Assembly: GCA_965278985.1 (NCBI GenBank)
Contig: OZ257131.1
Span: 5,952,001 to 6,016,000 of the forward strand
DNA: 64,000 nt
Reading direction: 5' to 3'
Source: CAISIP01 sp965278985
GTDB taxonomy: Bacteria; Pseudomonadota; Gammaproteobacteria; Burkholderiales; Burkholderiaceae_C
The notes below the pieces were generated by a model. That model was given only the letters and a program-made list of their open reading frames with translations, had not been told where the DNA came from and made no database searches. Both the position numbers and the translations under genes were made by a program. This document shows, piece after piece, positions 33,650-41,945 of the stretch (positions are counted from its first letter, which is position 1; each line of letters opens with the position of its first letter).

Positions 33650-34456
33650 ATGCCGGACACCTGTTCCACGCACCACGTGCCTGACGGAAGCCTTTCACCC
33701 CGTGCCGCAGGGCATGCCGGGGCACGGCAGCGCGCACCGCGGGGCCTGCCCACCGTGGTCATGATCCCCGGCACCCTGTGTGATGGGCGCGTGTTCGCGG
33801 CGCAGCGCCGCGCCTTGCGCGGGGTCGCGGATGTGCGGGTGGTGGATGTCCGGGAGATGCGCGACGCACGGCAGTGGACACGGCAACTGTTGCGCGCACT
33901 GCCTCCCCGCTTTTCGGTGGCGGGCTTCTCGCTGGGCGGCTTGCTGGCACTGGAGCTGCTGCGCGCCGCGCCCGAACGCATCGAGCGGCTGGCGATGGTG
34001 GCCAGCAACGCGCAGGCCGGTAGCCGGCGAGCTGGCCGCACGAGCGCCAGGTTGTGGCGGCTCTGGCGCAGCGCCGGCCCCTTGGCCGCGTTGAACCACG
34101 CGCGTGCGGGGTACTTCCACCATGCGCTGCAACACCAGCGCCATGCCGCATTGGTGGAGGACATGGCGCTGCACACGCCCCGCGCAGCCGCGCGTGCGGC
34201 CTTCGCGTGGGCTGCGCAGCGGCCGGAGAGCCTGGACGTCGTGTCCCGTTTCCATGGCCCGCTGCTGGTGGTGAGCGGTGCCCGTGATCCCAAGTGTCCG
34301 CCCGCCTGGCAGCGCGCACTGGTGCAGGCGCAGCCGGCAGCCACCTGGGTGGAGTTGCCGCGCGTGGGGCACTTCATCTCCCTGGAAGCGCCCGCCCGGC
34401 TGAACCACAGTCTCACACGCTGGATGCAGACGCCTGCAGCCGGCCCCGTTCTCTAG
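33650..34456 (+). CDS. Alpha/beta-hydrolase
   Basis: A 268-residue cytosolic hydrolase. After an Arg-rich, probably disordered N-terminus (1-34) come VVMIPGTLCDGRVF with the oxyanion strand, the nucleophile elbow AGFSLGGLLAL (Ser near residue 95), the acid in VVSGARDPKCP, and the catalytic His in VGHFISLEAP. Could open a lactone or cleave an ester of the imported compound. The start is uncertain: a TTG at 33620 overlaps the ATPase stop, and the ATG at 33650 has only a weak ribosome site. The bicupin gene follows after 29 bases. Confidence 0.87.
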   Translation: MPDTCSTHHVPDGSLSPRAAGHAGARQRAPRGLPTVVMIPGTLCDGRVFAAQRRALRGVADVRVVDVREMRDARQWTRQLLRALPPRFSVAGFSLGGLLALELLRAAPERIERLAMVASNAQAGSRRAGRTSARLWRLWRSAGPLAALNHARAGYFHHALQHQRHAALVEDMALHTPRAAARAAFAWAAQRPESLDVVSRFHGPLLVVSGARDPKCPPAWQRALVQAQPAATWVELPRVGHFISLEAPARLNHSLTRWMQTPAAGPVL

Positions 34457-34485
34457 CTCCCATTCCTCCCACTGAAAGCACGGCC

Positions 34486-35622
34486 ATGTTGACAGAGCAG
34501 CAGATCCGCGAACGCTTCATCCCGTTCGAGGGTCTTCGGTACACCACGGAAGCCTTCATCGACTACCGCATCCCGGGCTGCAGCCCGAAGAAGAACTATG
34601 CGTTGATCGGCCCCGGGGTGTCCCAGAACCCCAACCAGCCCGTGAGCCTGCGCGAGAAGCACGGCTTCCAGGTGGGGGGCGTTTCCATGCCAGCCGGCAC
34701 CACCAACCCGCCGCACATGCACTTCACGGCCGAGGTCTTCGTATGCACCAAGGGGCGCTGGCAGATGCACTGGGGCTTCAATCCCGAGCGTCAGGAGGCC
34801 GAGATCGGCGAGGGCGATGTGTACACGGTGCCCACCTGGATCTACCGGGGCTTCCAGAGCCAGGGCCCGGAGGACGCCTTCATGTTCACGGCCCTGGGCC
34901 GCGACGACACGGGCGGCATCCTGTGGGGGCCGGACACGCTGCAGGCAGCGAGGGAACAGGGGGTGCACCTCACCGAGGACTACCGCATCATCGACGAGCA
35001 GTCCGGTGGCCGGTGGGACGAGAGCTACAAGCGCCTGCAACCCATGACGCCGCAGGAGATCGCCGCACTGCGCGTCTGGACGCCGGAGCAGATGGCCCGG
35101 CGCATCGTGCGCTTTGCCGACCTGGACTGGTCCGCAGATGCTCTGCTGGATTCCGGCCTGCCGGGGTGCGGCGCGCAGATGGCACCCGCGATCGGGTTGG
35201 GCATGACGCAGGACCGCAACCATGCCGCACCCGTGACCAACTCGCACGGCTTCTCCATCGAGTGGCTGCGGATCCCTGCGGGTGGGCAGGTCTCGCGGCA
35301 CCGTCTGCGCGAGAAACAGGTGCTCCTCGCCTACCGTGGCACGGTGTCGGTGGATGTGGAATCCACCACGGGCACGGTGCAGACGTCCATGGTCGGCTCG
35401 CAGTCCGGCTGGGACAGCTTCGCGATGCCGGCCGAGGTATGGCGCAGCTACCGCAACACCGGTGCGTCGGAGGCCTTCCTGGTCCTGGCCACACCCGGCG
35501 ATGGACGCAAGACGGTGGAGTGGTCCGAAGAGGTGGTGGCCGCCGCCGCCGCGATGGACCGCAGCGTCGACGCCAACGGTTTCGCCGGCCCCAAGCGTTT
35601 CATCGACCGGTCGCAGCGCTGA
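34486..35622 (+). CDS. Bicupin-domain protein, module 2
   Basis: A 378-residue two-barrel cupin protein paralogous to that at 19790. Barrel 1 has PPHMHFTAEVFVCTKGRW and EGDVYTVPTWIYRGF. Barrel 2 has VSRHRLREKQVLLAYRG and FAMPAEVWRSYRNTG. Both proteins share the N-terminal DYRIPG/CRIPG and central GMTQDRN/D blocks. The retained His-x-His plus Glu in barrel 1 suggests a metal enzyme. One bicupin per transporter module argues that it handles a step common to both substrates. Reaction unknown. Confidence 0.85.
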   Translation: MLTEQQIRERFIPFEGLRYTTEAFIDYRIPGCSPKKNYALIGPGVSQNPNQPVSLREKHGFQVGGVSMPAGTTNPPHMHFTAEVFVCTKGRWQMHWGFNPERQEAEIGEGDVYTVPTWIYRGFQSQGPEDAFMFTALGRDDTGGILWGPDTLQAAREQGVHLTEDYRIIDEQSGGRWDESYKRLQPMTPQEIAALRVWTPEQMARRIVRFADLDWSADALLDSGLPGCGAQMAPAIGLGMTQDRNHAAPVTNSHGFSIEWLRIPAGGQVSRHRLREKQVLLAYRGTVSVDVESTTGTVQTSMVGSQSGWDSFAMPAEVWRSYRNTGASEAFLVLATPGDGRKTVEWSEEVVAAAAAMDRSVDANGFAGPKRFIDRSQR

Positions 35623-35668
35623 GGCAGCCTGTGCACCGGCAGTTCACACCTTCAACGAAAGAGACACC

Positions 35669-36835
35669 ATGGCCGATCGCATCCTGACCACCCACGTCGG
35701 CAGCCTGCCGCGACCCGAACACGTGGTGACACAGCTCTTTGCCCAGGACAGCGGGCTGAACTATGTGGAGCGTGACTTCGATGCCGTGATGGGTGCGGCC
35801 GTGGCGGACGTCGTCGCCAAGCAGGTCGCCTCGCGCGTGGACGTGGTGAGCGACGGCGAGACCAGCAAGATCTCGTATGCCACCTATATCCGCCACCGCC
35901 TGACCGGCTTCGAGATCGGCGAGATGCCGCGCGCCGTGCCACGCGACCTGGACGATTTCCCGGAGTTCAAGGAGCGACTGGCCAAGCTGGGTGCCACGCC
36001 GAAGTACAACCGGCCCATCTGCACCGGGCCCATCGCCGTGCAGGACCTGAGCGGCCTGCACAAGGACATCGCCAACCTGCAGGCGGCCTGTGCCGCTGCG
36101 GCGCCGGCGGGCCAGCCCGCAGTGCGCGCCTTCATGAACAGCGCGTCGCCGGGGGTGATCGCCGTGTTCCAGCCCAACCGCTATTACGCCAGCGACGAGC
36201 TGTACCTGCAGGCGCTGGCCGATGCCATGGCCACCGAGTACGAGGCCATCGTGGCCGCAGGGCTGGACCTGCAGATCGACGCACCCGACCTGGCCATGGG
36301 CCGGCACATCCGCTTCCGCGATGTGGACGAGGCGGAGTTCCTGCGCAACGCGAACCTGCAGGTGGAGGCGCTGAACCACGCCCTGCGCAACATCGCGCCC
36401 GAGCGCATCCGCATGCATGTGTGCTGGGGCAACTACGAAGGCCCGCACCACCATGACATCGGCCTCGACCGCATCCTGGACGTGGTGCTGAAGGCGCGGC
36501 CCGCCACCATCCTCTTCGAAGGTGCCAACCCGCGCCACGCGCACGAGTGGGAGGTGTGGGCTGCAGCTGGCAAGGCCGGACGCATCCCAGACCACAAGAT
36601 CCTCGCACCGGGCGTGCTGGACACGGTGAACAACTTCATCGAGCACCCGCGGCTGGTGGCGCAGCGCCTGCTGACCTACGCCAACATCGTCGGGCGCGAC
36701 CGCGTCATGGCGGCCACGGACTGCGGCTTCGGCACCTTCGCGGGTTTCGGCGCCATCCACCCGCCCATCTGTTTCGCCAAGCTTGCCAGCATGGCCGAAG
36801 GCGCCGCCATGGCCAGTGAAGAACTCTGGAGATAG
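35669..36835 (+). CDS. MetE C-terminal-like zinc methyltransferase-family protein
   Basis: A 388-residue protein of the cobalamin-independent methionine synthase superfamily, with only the catalytic barrel. The zinc ligands are recognisable: His-x-Cys in RMHVCWGNYEG, Glu in ILFEGANPRHAHE, and Cys in ATDCGFGTFAGFG. N-terminal TTHVGSLPRP is the usual start. Relatives of this length include epoxyalkane:coenzyme M transferase and uncharacterised thiol methyl or alkyl transferases. Methionine synthesis is unlikely because the N-terminal folate-binding half is missing and the gene sits in a catabolic operon. Aldolase starts 4 bases after its stop. Confidence 0.87.
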   Translation: MADRILTTHVGSLPRPEHVVTQLFAQDSGLNYVERDFDAVMGAAVADVVAKQVASRVDVVSDGETSKISYATYIRHRLTGFEIGEMPRAVPRDLDDFPEFKERLAKLGATPKYNRPICTGPIAVQDLSGLHKDIANLQAACAAAAPAGQPAVRAFMNSASPGVIAVFQPNRYYASDELYLQALADAMATEYEAIVAAGLDLQIDAPDLAMGRHIRFRDVDEAEFLRNANLQVEALNHALRNIAPERIRMHVCWGNYEGPHHHDIGLDRILDVVLKARPATILFEGANPRHAHEWEVWAAAGKAGRIPDHKILAPGVLDTVNNFIEHPRLVAQRLLTYANIVGRDRVMAATDCGFGTFAGFGAIHPPICFAKLASMAEGAAMASEELWR

Positions 36836-36839
36836 ACCC

Positions 36840-37655
36840 ATGCTCGACCACATGCTCGACCATTCACGCCCCCTGGACACGCGCCTCAAGGACATGCTGC
36901 AGAGCGGCCAACGGCTGCGCGGCGTCTTCAACGGCATCCCTTCGCCCGCGCTGGTGGAAATGTGCGCCTTCGCCGGTTTCGACTTCGTGCTGATCGACAA
37001 CGAGCACGGCAGCGCCGGTTTCGAGACCACCGAGAACATGCTGCGCGCCGCGCGGGCCAGCAACCTGCCCGCGCTGGTGCGTTGCCTGGAGTCGGACATC
37101 GCGCGCACGCTGGACATCGGCGCCGGTGGCGTGCAGATCCCGATGGTCAACACGGCGGCCCATGCGGCCGCGCTGGTGCAACGCATCAAGTACCCGCTGC
37201 CGCCGGGTGCCGCCGGTATCTCCGGCCAGCGTGGCAGCGCGTTCTCGTCACGGGCCGCGGGTTACGGTGCCTTTGGTGGCCCGGCGCACACCCAGCGCAG
37301 CAACGACGGCATCGTGCTGGTGGCCATGATCGAGACCCGCGAGGGTGTGGCCAATGCGCGTGCGATCGCCGAGGTCGACGGTGTGGACGCGGTCTTCATC
37401 GGCCCCAACGACCTGGCGCATGACATGGGCCACGAGAACCGCTGGACGGATGCTCCCGTGCAGGAGGCCATCCGGTCCGCGCTGCAGGCCATCGCAGCGG
37501 CCGGCAAATGCCCTGGCGTGCTCGCGCTCACGCAGGAAGACGAAGACCGCTATGCCGGCTGGGGCGCGCGCTACTTCTGCTCGGTCACCAGCGGCATCAT
37601 CACCAAGGCGCTGCGCGAAGCCGCCCAGGGCGGCCGGGCGCCTCTGACCTACTAA
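36840..37655 (+). CDS. HpcH/HpaI-family class II aldolase
   Basis: A 271-residue metal-dependent aldolase. It cleaves 4-hydroxy-2-oxo acids to pyruvate (or a related keto acid) plus an aldehyde. Visible are RGVFNGIPSPALVE, the catalytic His in FVLIDNEHGS (about residue 50), the metal Glu in VAMIETREGV and Asp in FIGPNDLAHDMG. Tightly spaced (4 bases) behind the MetE-like gene, it closes the module 2 operon. It offers an exit route to central metabolism parallel to the OtnK/OtnC exit of module 1. Confidence 0.92.
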   Translation: MLDHMLDHSRPLDTRLKDMLQSGQRLRGVFNGIPSPALVEMCAFAGFDFVLIDNEHGSAGFETTENMLRAARASNLPALVRCLESDIARTLDIGAGGVQIPMVNTAAHAAALVQRIKYPLPPGAAGISGQRGSAFSSRAAGYGAFGGPAHTQRSNDGIVLVAMIETREGVANARAIAEVDGVDAVFIGPNDLAHDMGHENRWTDAPVQEAIRSALQAIAAAGKCPGVLALTQEDEDRYAGWGARYFCSVTSGIITKALREAAQGGRAPLTY

Positions 37656-37806
37656 AGCGCTTCCGCGGCGCACCATGGCGCCTCGCACGACCCAGGGCGG
37701 ACCAGGGGCGAATGCGCCACGCGGCTATCATCTTCGCGACCTTGCGCACCCCTGCACCACCGGCTGACCGATGTGCGCAGGCCAGGTGCACTATCAGGAG
37801 CGCCGC

Positions 37807-38661
37807 ATGCCACCCTCCGACGACGACGCACGCCGTGCCTACTGGGTGCAGCAATTCGAATCTGCCTGGCACTTCATGTTCGAGCAGGTGCTGCCCTACC
37901 CGGTGCGGGAGTGCGGGGAGCGGCTGGTGCATTTGCCCGAGGCCGCTGCGGCGGCGGGAGTGGAGGTGTTGTTTTCCCAGCGGCCCCATGTGCGGGGCCT
38001 GCCGCGCCTGTTTCATCTGCGCGAGGGACAGATTCCCGGCTTCATCGGGGCCGCGCGCGAGATGAACCAACGCGGCTGGGTGCTGCGCGTGGAAGACGGG
38101 TACCGCACGCCGGAGATCCAGAAGTGGCTGGGCCGCACGCCGGAGGTGTTCGACGCGATCCTGCACAGTGTGATGTGGGAGCTCGGTGGGCAGGTGCCCA
38201 GCGCCGCCTTCATGTTCCGGCGTTGTTCCACCATGGTGGCGAGCATCCCGAAGTTCGGCACCCACATGTCGGGCAGCGCCATCGACATCTCGGTGGTTTA
38301 CCGCGACGACCCGGCGCGCGAAGTGGACCGGGGCGCCCCGTACTTGGAAATGTCGGCGCTGACACCCATGGATTCGCCCTTCGTGTCCGCCCAGGCCTGC
38401 GCCAACCGCCAGGAGATCAGTTCGCTGATGCTGCGCCATGGATTCGTGGCCTATCCGTGGGAGTTCTGGCATTACTCCAGCGGTGACGCCTACGACCAGG
38501 TGCTGCGGCGCAGCGGCCGGCCGGCGGTGTATGGCGCGGTGGACTGCGACGCCGCCACGGGCGTGGTACGGCCGATGGACGACGTGGCGGTGCCGCTCAA
38601 CTCCGACGCGGAGGTGCAATCGGAGATCGAGGCCGCCCTGCAGCGGCTGGCGCGTGGATGA
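37807..38661 (+). CDS. VanX-like D-Ala-D-Ala dipeptidase (peptidase M15D)
   Basis: A 284-residue zinc peptidase-like protein. It has the M15D zinc signature GTHMSGSAIDIS (His and Asp ligands) and the catalytic Glu plus third ligand in EFWHYS, with the substrate-binding Arg in VEDGYRTPE. The length exceeds VanX by about 80 residues, mostly in the N-terminal part and the C-terminal tail. No signal peptide, so likely cytosolic. ATG at 37807 has an AGGAG site; an upstream ATG at 37771 lacks one. No other vancomycin-type genes are near. A role in dipeptide recycling is more likely than resistance. It may be read with the island operon or on its own. Confidence 0.85.
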   Translation: MPPSDDDARRAYWVQQFESAWHFMFEQVLPYPVRECGERLVHLPEAAAAAGVEVLFSQRPHVRGLPRLFHLREGQIPGFIGAAREMNQRGWVLRVEDGYRTPEIQKWLGRTPEVFDAILHSVMWELGGQVPSAAFMFRRCSTMVASIPKFGTHMSGSAIDISVVYRDDPAREVDRGAPYLEMSALTPMDSPFVSAQACANRQEISSLMLRHGFVAYPWEFWHYSSGDAYDQVLRRSGRPAVYGAVDCDAATGVVRPMDDVAVPLNSDAEVQSEIEAALQRLARG

Positions 38662-38721
38662 CGCCGTGGGGTAGGTGCTGACACAATGCGCACACGCTGA
38701 CCTGCCGACGCCTCCTTCGCC

Positions 38722-39564
38722 ATGACGCCTGAACTCTCCCAGAAGCTCTCCGCGGCGGTCGACCGCATGCCGGCATTCCCCAAGAGCGTGCAGCGCATCC
38801 TGGAACTCACGCGCGACGTCAACGCCTCGCCCAAGGACCTGGTGCAGGTGATCGACATGGACCCGGTGATCACCGTCAAGGTGCTCAAGGTCGTCAACTC
38901 GCCGTTCTACGGCTTGCCCAAGAAGATCACTTCCGCCAGCCATGCCGTGGTGTTCATGGGCTTCAACACCGTGAAGAACCTGGCCTTGAGCATCGCCGCC
39001 ATCGGCATGCTGCCCAAGGAAAACGCCGCCGGCTTCGACGCGCAGCAGTACCTGCTGCATTCCCTGGCGACGGCCAGCATCGCCAAGCTGCTGGCCAGCA
39101 GGGTGCGGGATGCCGACCAGGCGGACTGTTTCATCGCCGGCCTGTTGCACGATTTCGGCAAGGTGCTGCTGGCCCAGCACATGCCCAGGGAGTACGCCAG
39201 CGCCGTGCAGCAGTCGCAGACCACCGGCGCGTCGCTGCACGCGTTGCTCACGGCATCCATCGGTGTGGACCATGCGGAGGTCGGTGCCATGCTGGTGGAG
39301 AAATGGCGCTTTTCGCCGGCGCTGGTGGAGACCATCCGGCACCAGCATGGCCCCGACGTGCAGGACACCGACATGGTGGCATGTGTGTTTGGCGCCAACC
39401 AGATCAGCAAGCTCCGGCAATACGGCGCGGGGGGCAATCTGTTCGTGGAGCCTTTCCCGCCCCAGGTGGCGCGGCGCCTGGGGGGGGAACTCGAGGACAT
39501 CGTGGGCGCGCTGGGCAATCTGGACGAGGTGGTCGAGGAAGCCCGGGTGTTCGCGCGCAGCTGA
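38722..39564 (+). CDS. HDOD-domain protein
   Basis: A 280-residue signalling protein. The HDOD fold covers residues about 12-210: MPAFPKSVQRILELTRD, DPVITVKVLKVVNSPFYG, AGLLHDFGKVLLAQH, and a helix WRFSPALVETIRHQH. HDOD proteins are HD-like proteins that lack most metal ligands; they act in cyclic-di-GMP or stress signalling circuits. No partner domain is fused here. The following cytochrome gene has its own leader. Confidence 0.92.
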   Translation: MTPELSQKLSAAVDRMPAFPKSVQRILELTRDVNASPKDLVQVIDMDPVITVKVLKVVNSPFYGLPKKITSASHAVVFMGFNTVKNLALSIAAIGMLPKENAAGFDAQQYLLHSLATASIAKLLASRVRDADQADCFIAGLLHDFGKVLLAQHMPREYASAVQQSQTTGASLHALLTASIGVDHAEVGAMLVEKWRFSPALVETIRHQHGPDVQDTDMVACVFGANQISKLRQYGAGGNLFVEPFPPQVARRLGGELEDIVGALGNLDEVVEEARVFARS

Positions 39565-39692
39565 ATTCCGGGGGGCCGTGGTCGCGCCGGGCTGGTGTTA
39601 TCCCTGAAGTCACCCGGGCAGGCGAACTTTCCCGTCGGGCTGTGCTCTACTGCGGTGGCGTTGTCGCCTTTTCAACCTACCCAGGAAAACCC

Positions 39693-40145
39693 ATGAAACT
39701 TGTAGCCCCCCTCGCCCTGTGCGCCGTGGTGTGTGCCTTTGCCCTGCCGGCGCAGGCCCAATTCGCCAAGCCCGAAGATGCCATCAAGTACCGCAAGAGC
39801 GCCCTGACGGTGATGGCCGCGCACTTCGGCCGTGTGGCCGCCATGGCGAACGGCCGCGTGCCCTTCGATGCGGCGTCCGCCGCATCCAACGCCGCCATCG
39901 CGGAGGAAATGTCCAAGCTGCCGTTCGCGGCCTTCGTCGAAGGGTCCGACAAGGGTGACACCGCCGCCAAGCCGGAAGTCTGGTCGAACAACGCGAAGTT
40001 CAAGGCCGCTGCCGAGAAGATGCAGGGCGAGATGTCCAAGCTGGCCGCTACCGCCAAGGGTGGCAACGTCGACGCGATCAAGACCCAGGCCGGCGCCGTA
40101 GCGGGTGCCTGCAAGGCCTGCCACGACGATTTCCGGAAAATGTGA
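39693..40145 (+). CDS. Cytochrome c'
   Basis: A 150-residue periplasmic class II cytochrome c. The signal peptide (1-22) ends PAQAQ; a four-helix bundle follows, with the haem motif CKACH near the C-terminus. The early helix IKYRKSALTVMAAHFGRVAAM is typical of the family. Cytochromes c' bind NO and may protect against nitrosative stress. AGGA ribosome site upstream. Followed by a strong terminator. Confidence 0.94.
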   Translation: MKLVAPLALCAVVCAFALPAQAQFAKPEDAIKYRKSALTVMAAHFGRVAAMANGRVPFDAASAASNAAIAEEMSKLPFAAFVEGSDKGDTAAKPEVWSNNAKFKAAAEKMQGEMSKLAATAKGGNVDAIKTQAGAVAGACKACHDDFRKM

Positions 40146-40180
40146 TGCTTCCGACCGCCGGTTCGGCGGCATGAAAGCGA

Positions 40181-40214
40181 CGGGCCCTGCGTCTTGCGAC
40201 GCAGGGCCCGTTTT
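40181..40214. terminator. Strong bidirectional terminator
   Basis: A 13-base perfect stem CGGGCCCTGCGTC / GACGCAGGGCCCG with a TTGC loop, followed by TTTT on the + strand. Lies between the convergent cytochrome c' and LuxR-type genes. Confidence 0.9.
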
Positions 40215-40233
40215 GCTGGGGACATGCACGGTG

Positions 40234-40983
40234 TCAGTTCGTGTGCCCCTTGGACAGGTGCAAGGCGATGGGCGGCAGGACGGACACTTGCTGAACCAGT
40301 TGGCGGATCGTCTCGCAGGAGGTCTTCAGCCGGATGCTGCGCAGCTGCGTTCGCACGGTGGAGATTTGCACGCCGTTGTGCACCGCGATCTCGGAAGGCC
40401 GCATGCCCTTGCATACCTGCGCCAGCACTTGGCTTTCCGCGCTTGTGAGCCCTCGCTCACGTGCATACAGGGCGATGGTGGAGTTGTCGCAGAGGTGCTG
40501 CTTGGCGAACACGAGCAGCGCATAGCAGGGCGGCAGTGCCTCGGGGTTGTAGTCGCGGCGGTTGACGGCTTCCAGGCTGATCTGGGCGGGCGAAAGGGGG
40601 ACGACGGCGACCGGAGATCCCTTGGACGCCGGGCCCAGGCTCAGCAGGCCACGCAGTCCGGCACGCGTACGGTGCAGGGTGCGCTCGAGAATCTCGGCGT
40701 CGGCCACGCGACGGGCCACGACCCGGCCGTTCTGCAGGCTCAGGCCGTGGTCGCGGAGGCTGCGGTGTTCGGGCGCCGGCTCGCCCGTCAAGGCATCCAT
40801 GCCGAAGGAGTTGGCGAATTGAAAGGTACCTTTGTCGGCTTCGACCACGGCGATGCCGTAGTCGATCTGGTTCAGCGACAGACGCGCCAGTTCGAGTTCG
40901 TTGAGGCCTTCGAGGCGGACGGACGAAATCGACGAGTGGGTGGAAGCAGATACGCTGCCTTCTGCGAAGGTGGAGGAGTACAT
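40234..40983 (-). CDS. LuxR-type (GerE) transcriptional regulator
   Basis: A 249-residue regulator. The C-terminal GerE helix-turn-helix (about 180-240) reads RGLTSAESQVLAQVCKGMRPSEIAVHNGVQISTVRTQLRSI. The N-terminal part contains a PAS-like ligand or sensor region (LNQIDYGIAVVEADKG, then GLSLQNGRVVARRVAD). It has no receiver domain or autoinducer-binding signature. The promoter region holds three GCCGTAC-type half-sites (41033-41075) suited to autoregulation. Start at 40983 is the only Met that fits a compact protein; longer frames read into noncoding sequence. Confidence 0.88.
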   Translation of the reverse strand: MYSSTFAEGSVSASTHSSISSVRLEGLNELELARLSLNQIDYGIAVVEADKGTFQFANSFGMDALTGEPAPEHRSLRDHGLSLQNGRVVARRVADAEILERTLHRTRAGLRGLLSLGPASKGSPVAVVPLSPAQISLEAVNRRDYNPEALPPCYALLVFAKQHLCDNSTIALYARERGLTSAESQVLAQVCKGMRPSEIAVHNGVQISTVRTQLRSIRLKTSCETIRQLVQQVSVLPPIALHLSKGHTN

Positions 40984-41032
40984 GGTGGAGCCCTTTGCTG
41001 CACGGCCGGTTGGCTGGGGGCCTCCCTCATAT

Positions 41033-41075
41033 GCCGTACTGATTCGAGCGTACGGCGTCTGTACTATTTGCCGTA
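41033..41075. promoter_or_regulatory. Three-half-site palindrome upstream of LuxR-type gene
   Basis: GCCGTAC (41033-41039), 10 bases, GTACGGC (41050-41056), then 13 bases to another GCCGTA (41070-41075). It lies 50-92 bases upstream of the LuxR-type start. Probably the operator of that regulator; binding is inferred. Confidence 0.6.
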
Positions 41076-41097
41076 GAGAAGCGGTGCGACTCTGCGA

Positions 41098-41124
41098 TGT
41101 GACATATGTACAAGGAATGTCACA
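41098..41124. promoter_or_regulatory. TGTGACAT-N11-ATGTCACA inverted repeat
   Basis: A perfect 8-base inverted repeat with an 11-base spacer. The TGTGA/TCACA ends recall Crp/Fnr half-sites, but the spacer is longer than the canonical 6. It lies between the Crp/Fnr-type gene (ends 41169, minus strand) and the LuxR-type gene, about 115 bases upstream of the latter. A site for a regulator encoded nearby is plausible. Confidence 0.5.
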
Positions 41125-41168
41125 GCCCGTTGCAGTGCGGCCAGATGGCGCACGCACCGCCGGGCCCG

Positions 41169-41828
41169 CTACCAGCGCTTGGGAAGCTTGCCGTTGAGCG
41201 TGATGCGGCGGTCCACCACGGTGATGTAGCCACCGTTCTGCAGATCCTTCAGGATGCGGCTGACCATCTCGCGGCTGCAGCCCACGCGGCTGGCGATTTC
41301 CTGGTGGGTGATGCGCTCGTGGATGCGGGCCGTGCCGTCGGGTTGGAGCACGGCCATTTCCTGCATGCTGCGCGTCAGGCGCCCGTACACGTCCACGAAG
41401 GCCAGGCTGCGGGCGTCTTCCGTGGCCTGCCGCAGTCGGCAGATCAGCTTGGACAGCAGGGTGAGGGCGAATTCGGGGTTCTGGGCGATGAATGCCAACA
41501 GGGCACCGCGGGCAATGACGGAGCAAGCGCTGGGCAGCTGCGTGATCACGCTGGCAGAACGCGTGCCACCGTCCAGTGCCATTTCGCCCACGTATTCGCC
41601 AGGGCCGAAGACGCCGAAGGTGATTTCCTTGTCGTGGGCGTCGTTGCTGTAGATCTTGATGCGGCCCGAGAGGAGGATGAACAGGTTGTCCCCCATGTCA
41701 CCCTCATGGATCAGGATCGTACCCTTGCGGTAGCGGCGCAGTTCGCCCCGCGTCGCCAGGTCCCGCAGCATGGGATCCTGCTTGGGGTCAGCGACAAACG
41801 CTTCGAGTTCGTTGGATGTAGTGGCCAT
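41169..41828 (-). CDS. Crp/Fnr-family transcriptional regulator
   Basis: A 219-residue regulator. The N-terminal cyclic-nucleotide-binding barrel (about 20-135) has GTILIHEGDMGDNLFILLSGRIKIYS and the phosphate-cassette-like GEYVGEMALDGGTRSASV, close to cAMP-type Crp. The C-terminal helix-turn-helix (about 165-210) reads THQEIASRVGCSREMVSRILKDL. It has no Fnr-type cysteine cluster, so oxygen sensing is unlikely. Start MATTSNELEAF at 41828. About 117 bases of promoter DNA separate it from the lipoprotein gene upstream. Confidence 0.93.
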   Translation of the reverse strand: MATTSNELEAFVADPKQDPMLRDLATRGELRRYRKGTILIHEGDMGDNLFILLSGRIKIYSNDAHDKEITFGVFGPGEYVGEMALDGGTRSASVITQLPSACSVIARGALLAFIAQNPEFALTLLSKLICRLRQATEDARSLAFVDVYGRLTRSMQEMAVLQPDGTARIHERITHQEIASRVGCSREMVSRILKDLQNGGYITVVDRRITLNGKLPKRW

Positions 41829-41945
41829 AAGACGCTGGAAGCGAGTGTTCGCAACCGATAGCGCCGACTTTAACGAAGATTGCGGCCTTTCAGTGCATGC
41901 AAACCCCGGTGAAAGCGCTAATGTCGGGCAGGTCATACATATGGT

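Noticed and set aside
35669..36835. Methionine synthase MetE
   Set aside because: Only the C-terminal barrel is present, and the operon context is catabolic.
7125..37655. Island as an integrative mobile element
   Set aside because: No integrase, transposase, tRNA or flanking direct repeat was seen at either end, and composition matches the neighbours.
37807..38661. Vancomycin-resistance gene
   Set aside because: No VanA/VanH/VanS/VanR partners, and a Gram-negative setting; a peptide-recycling role is more likely.
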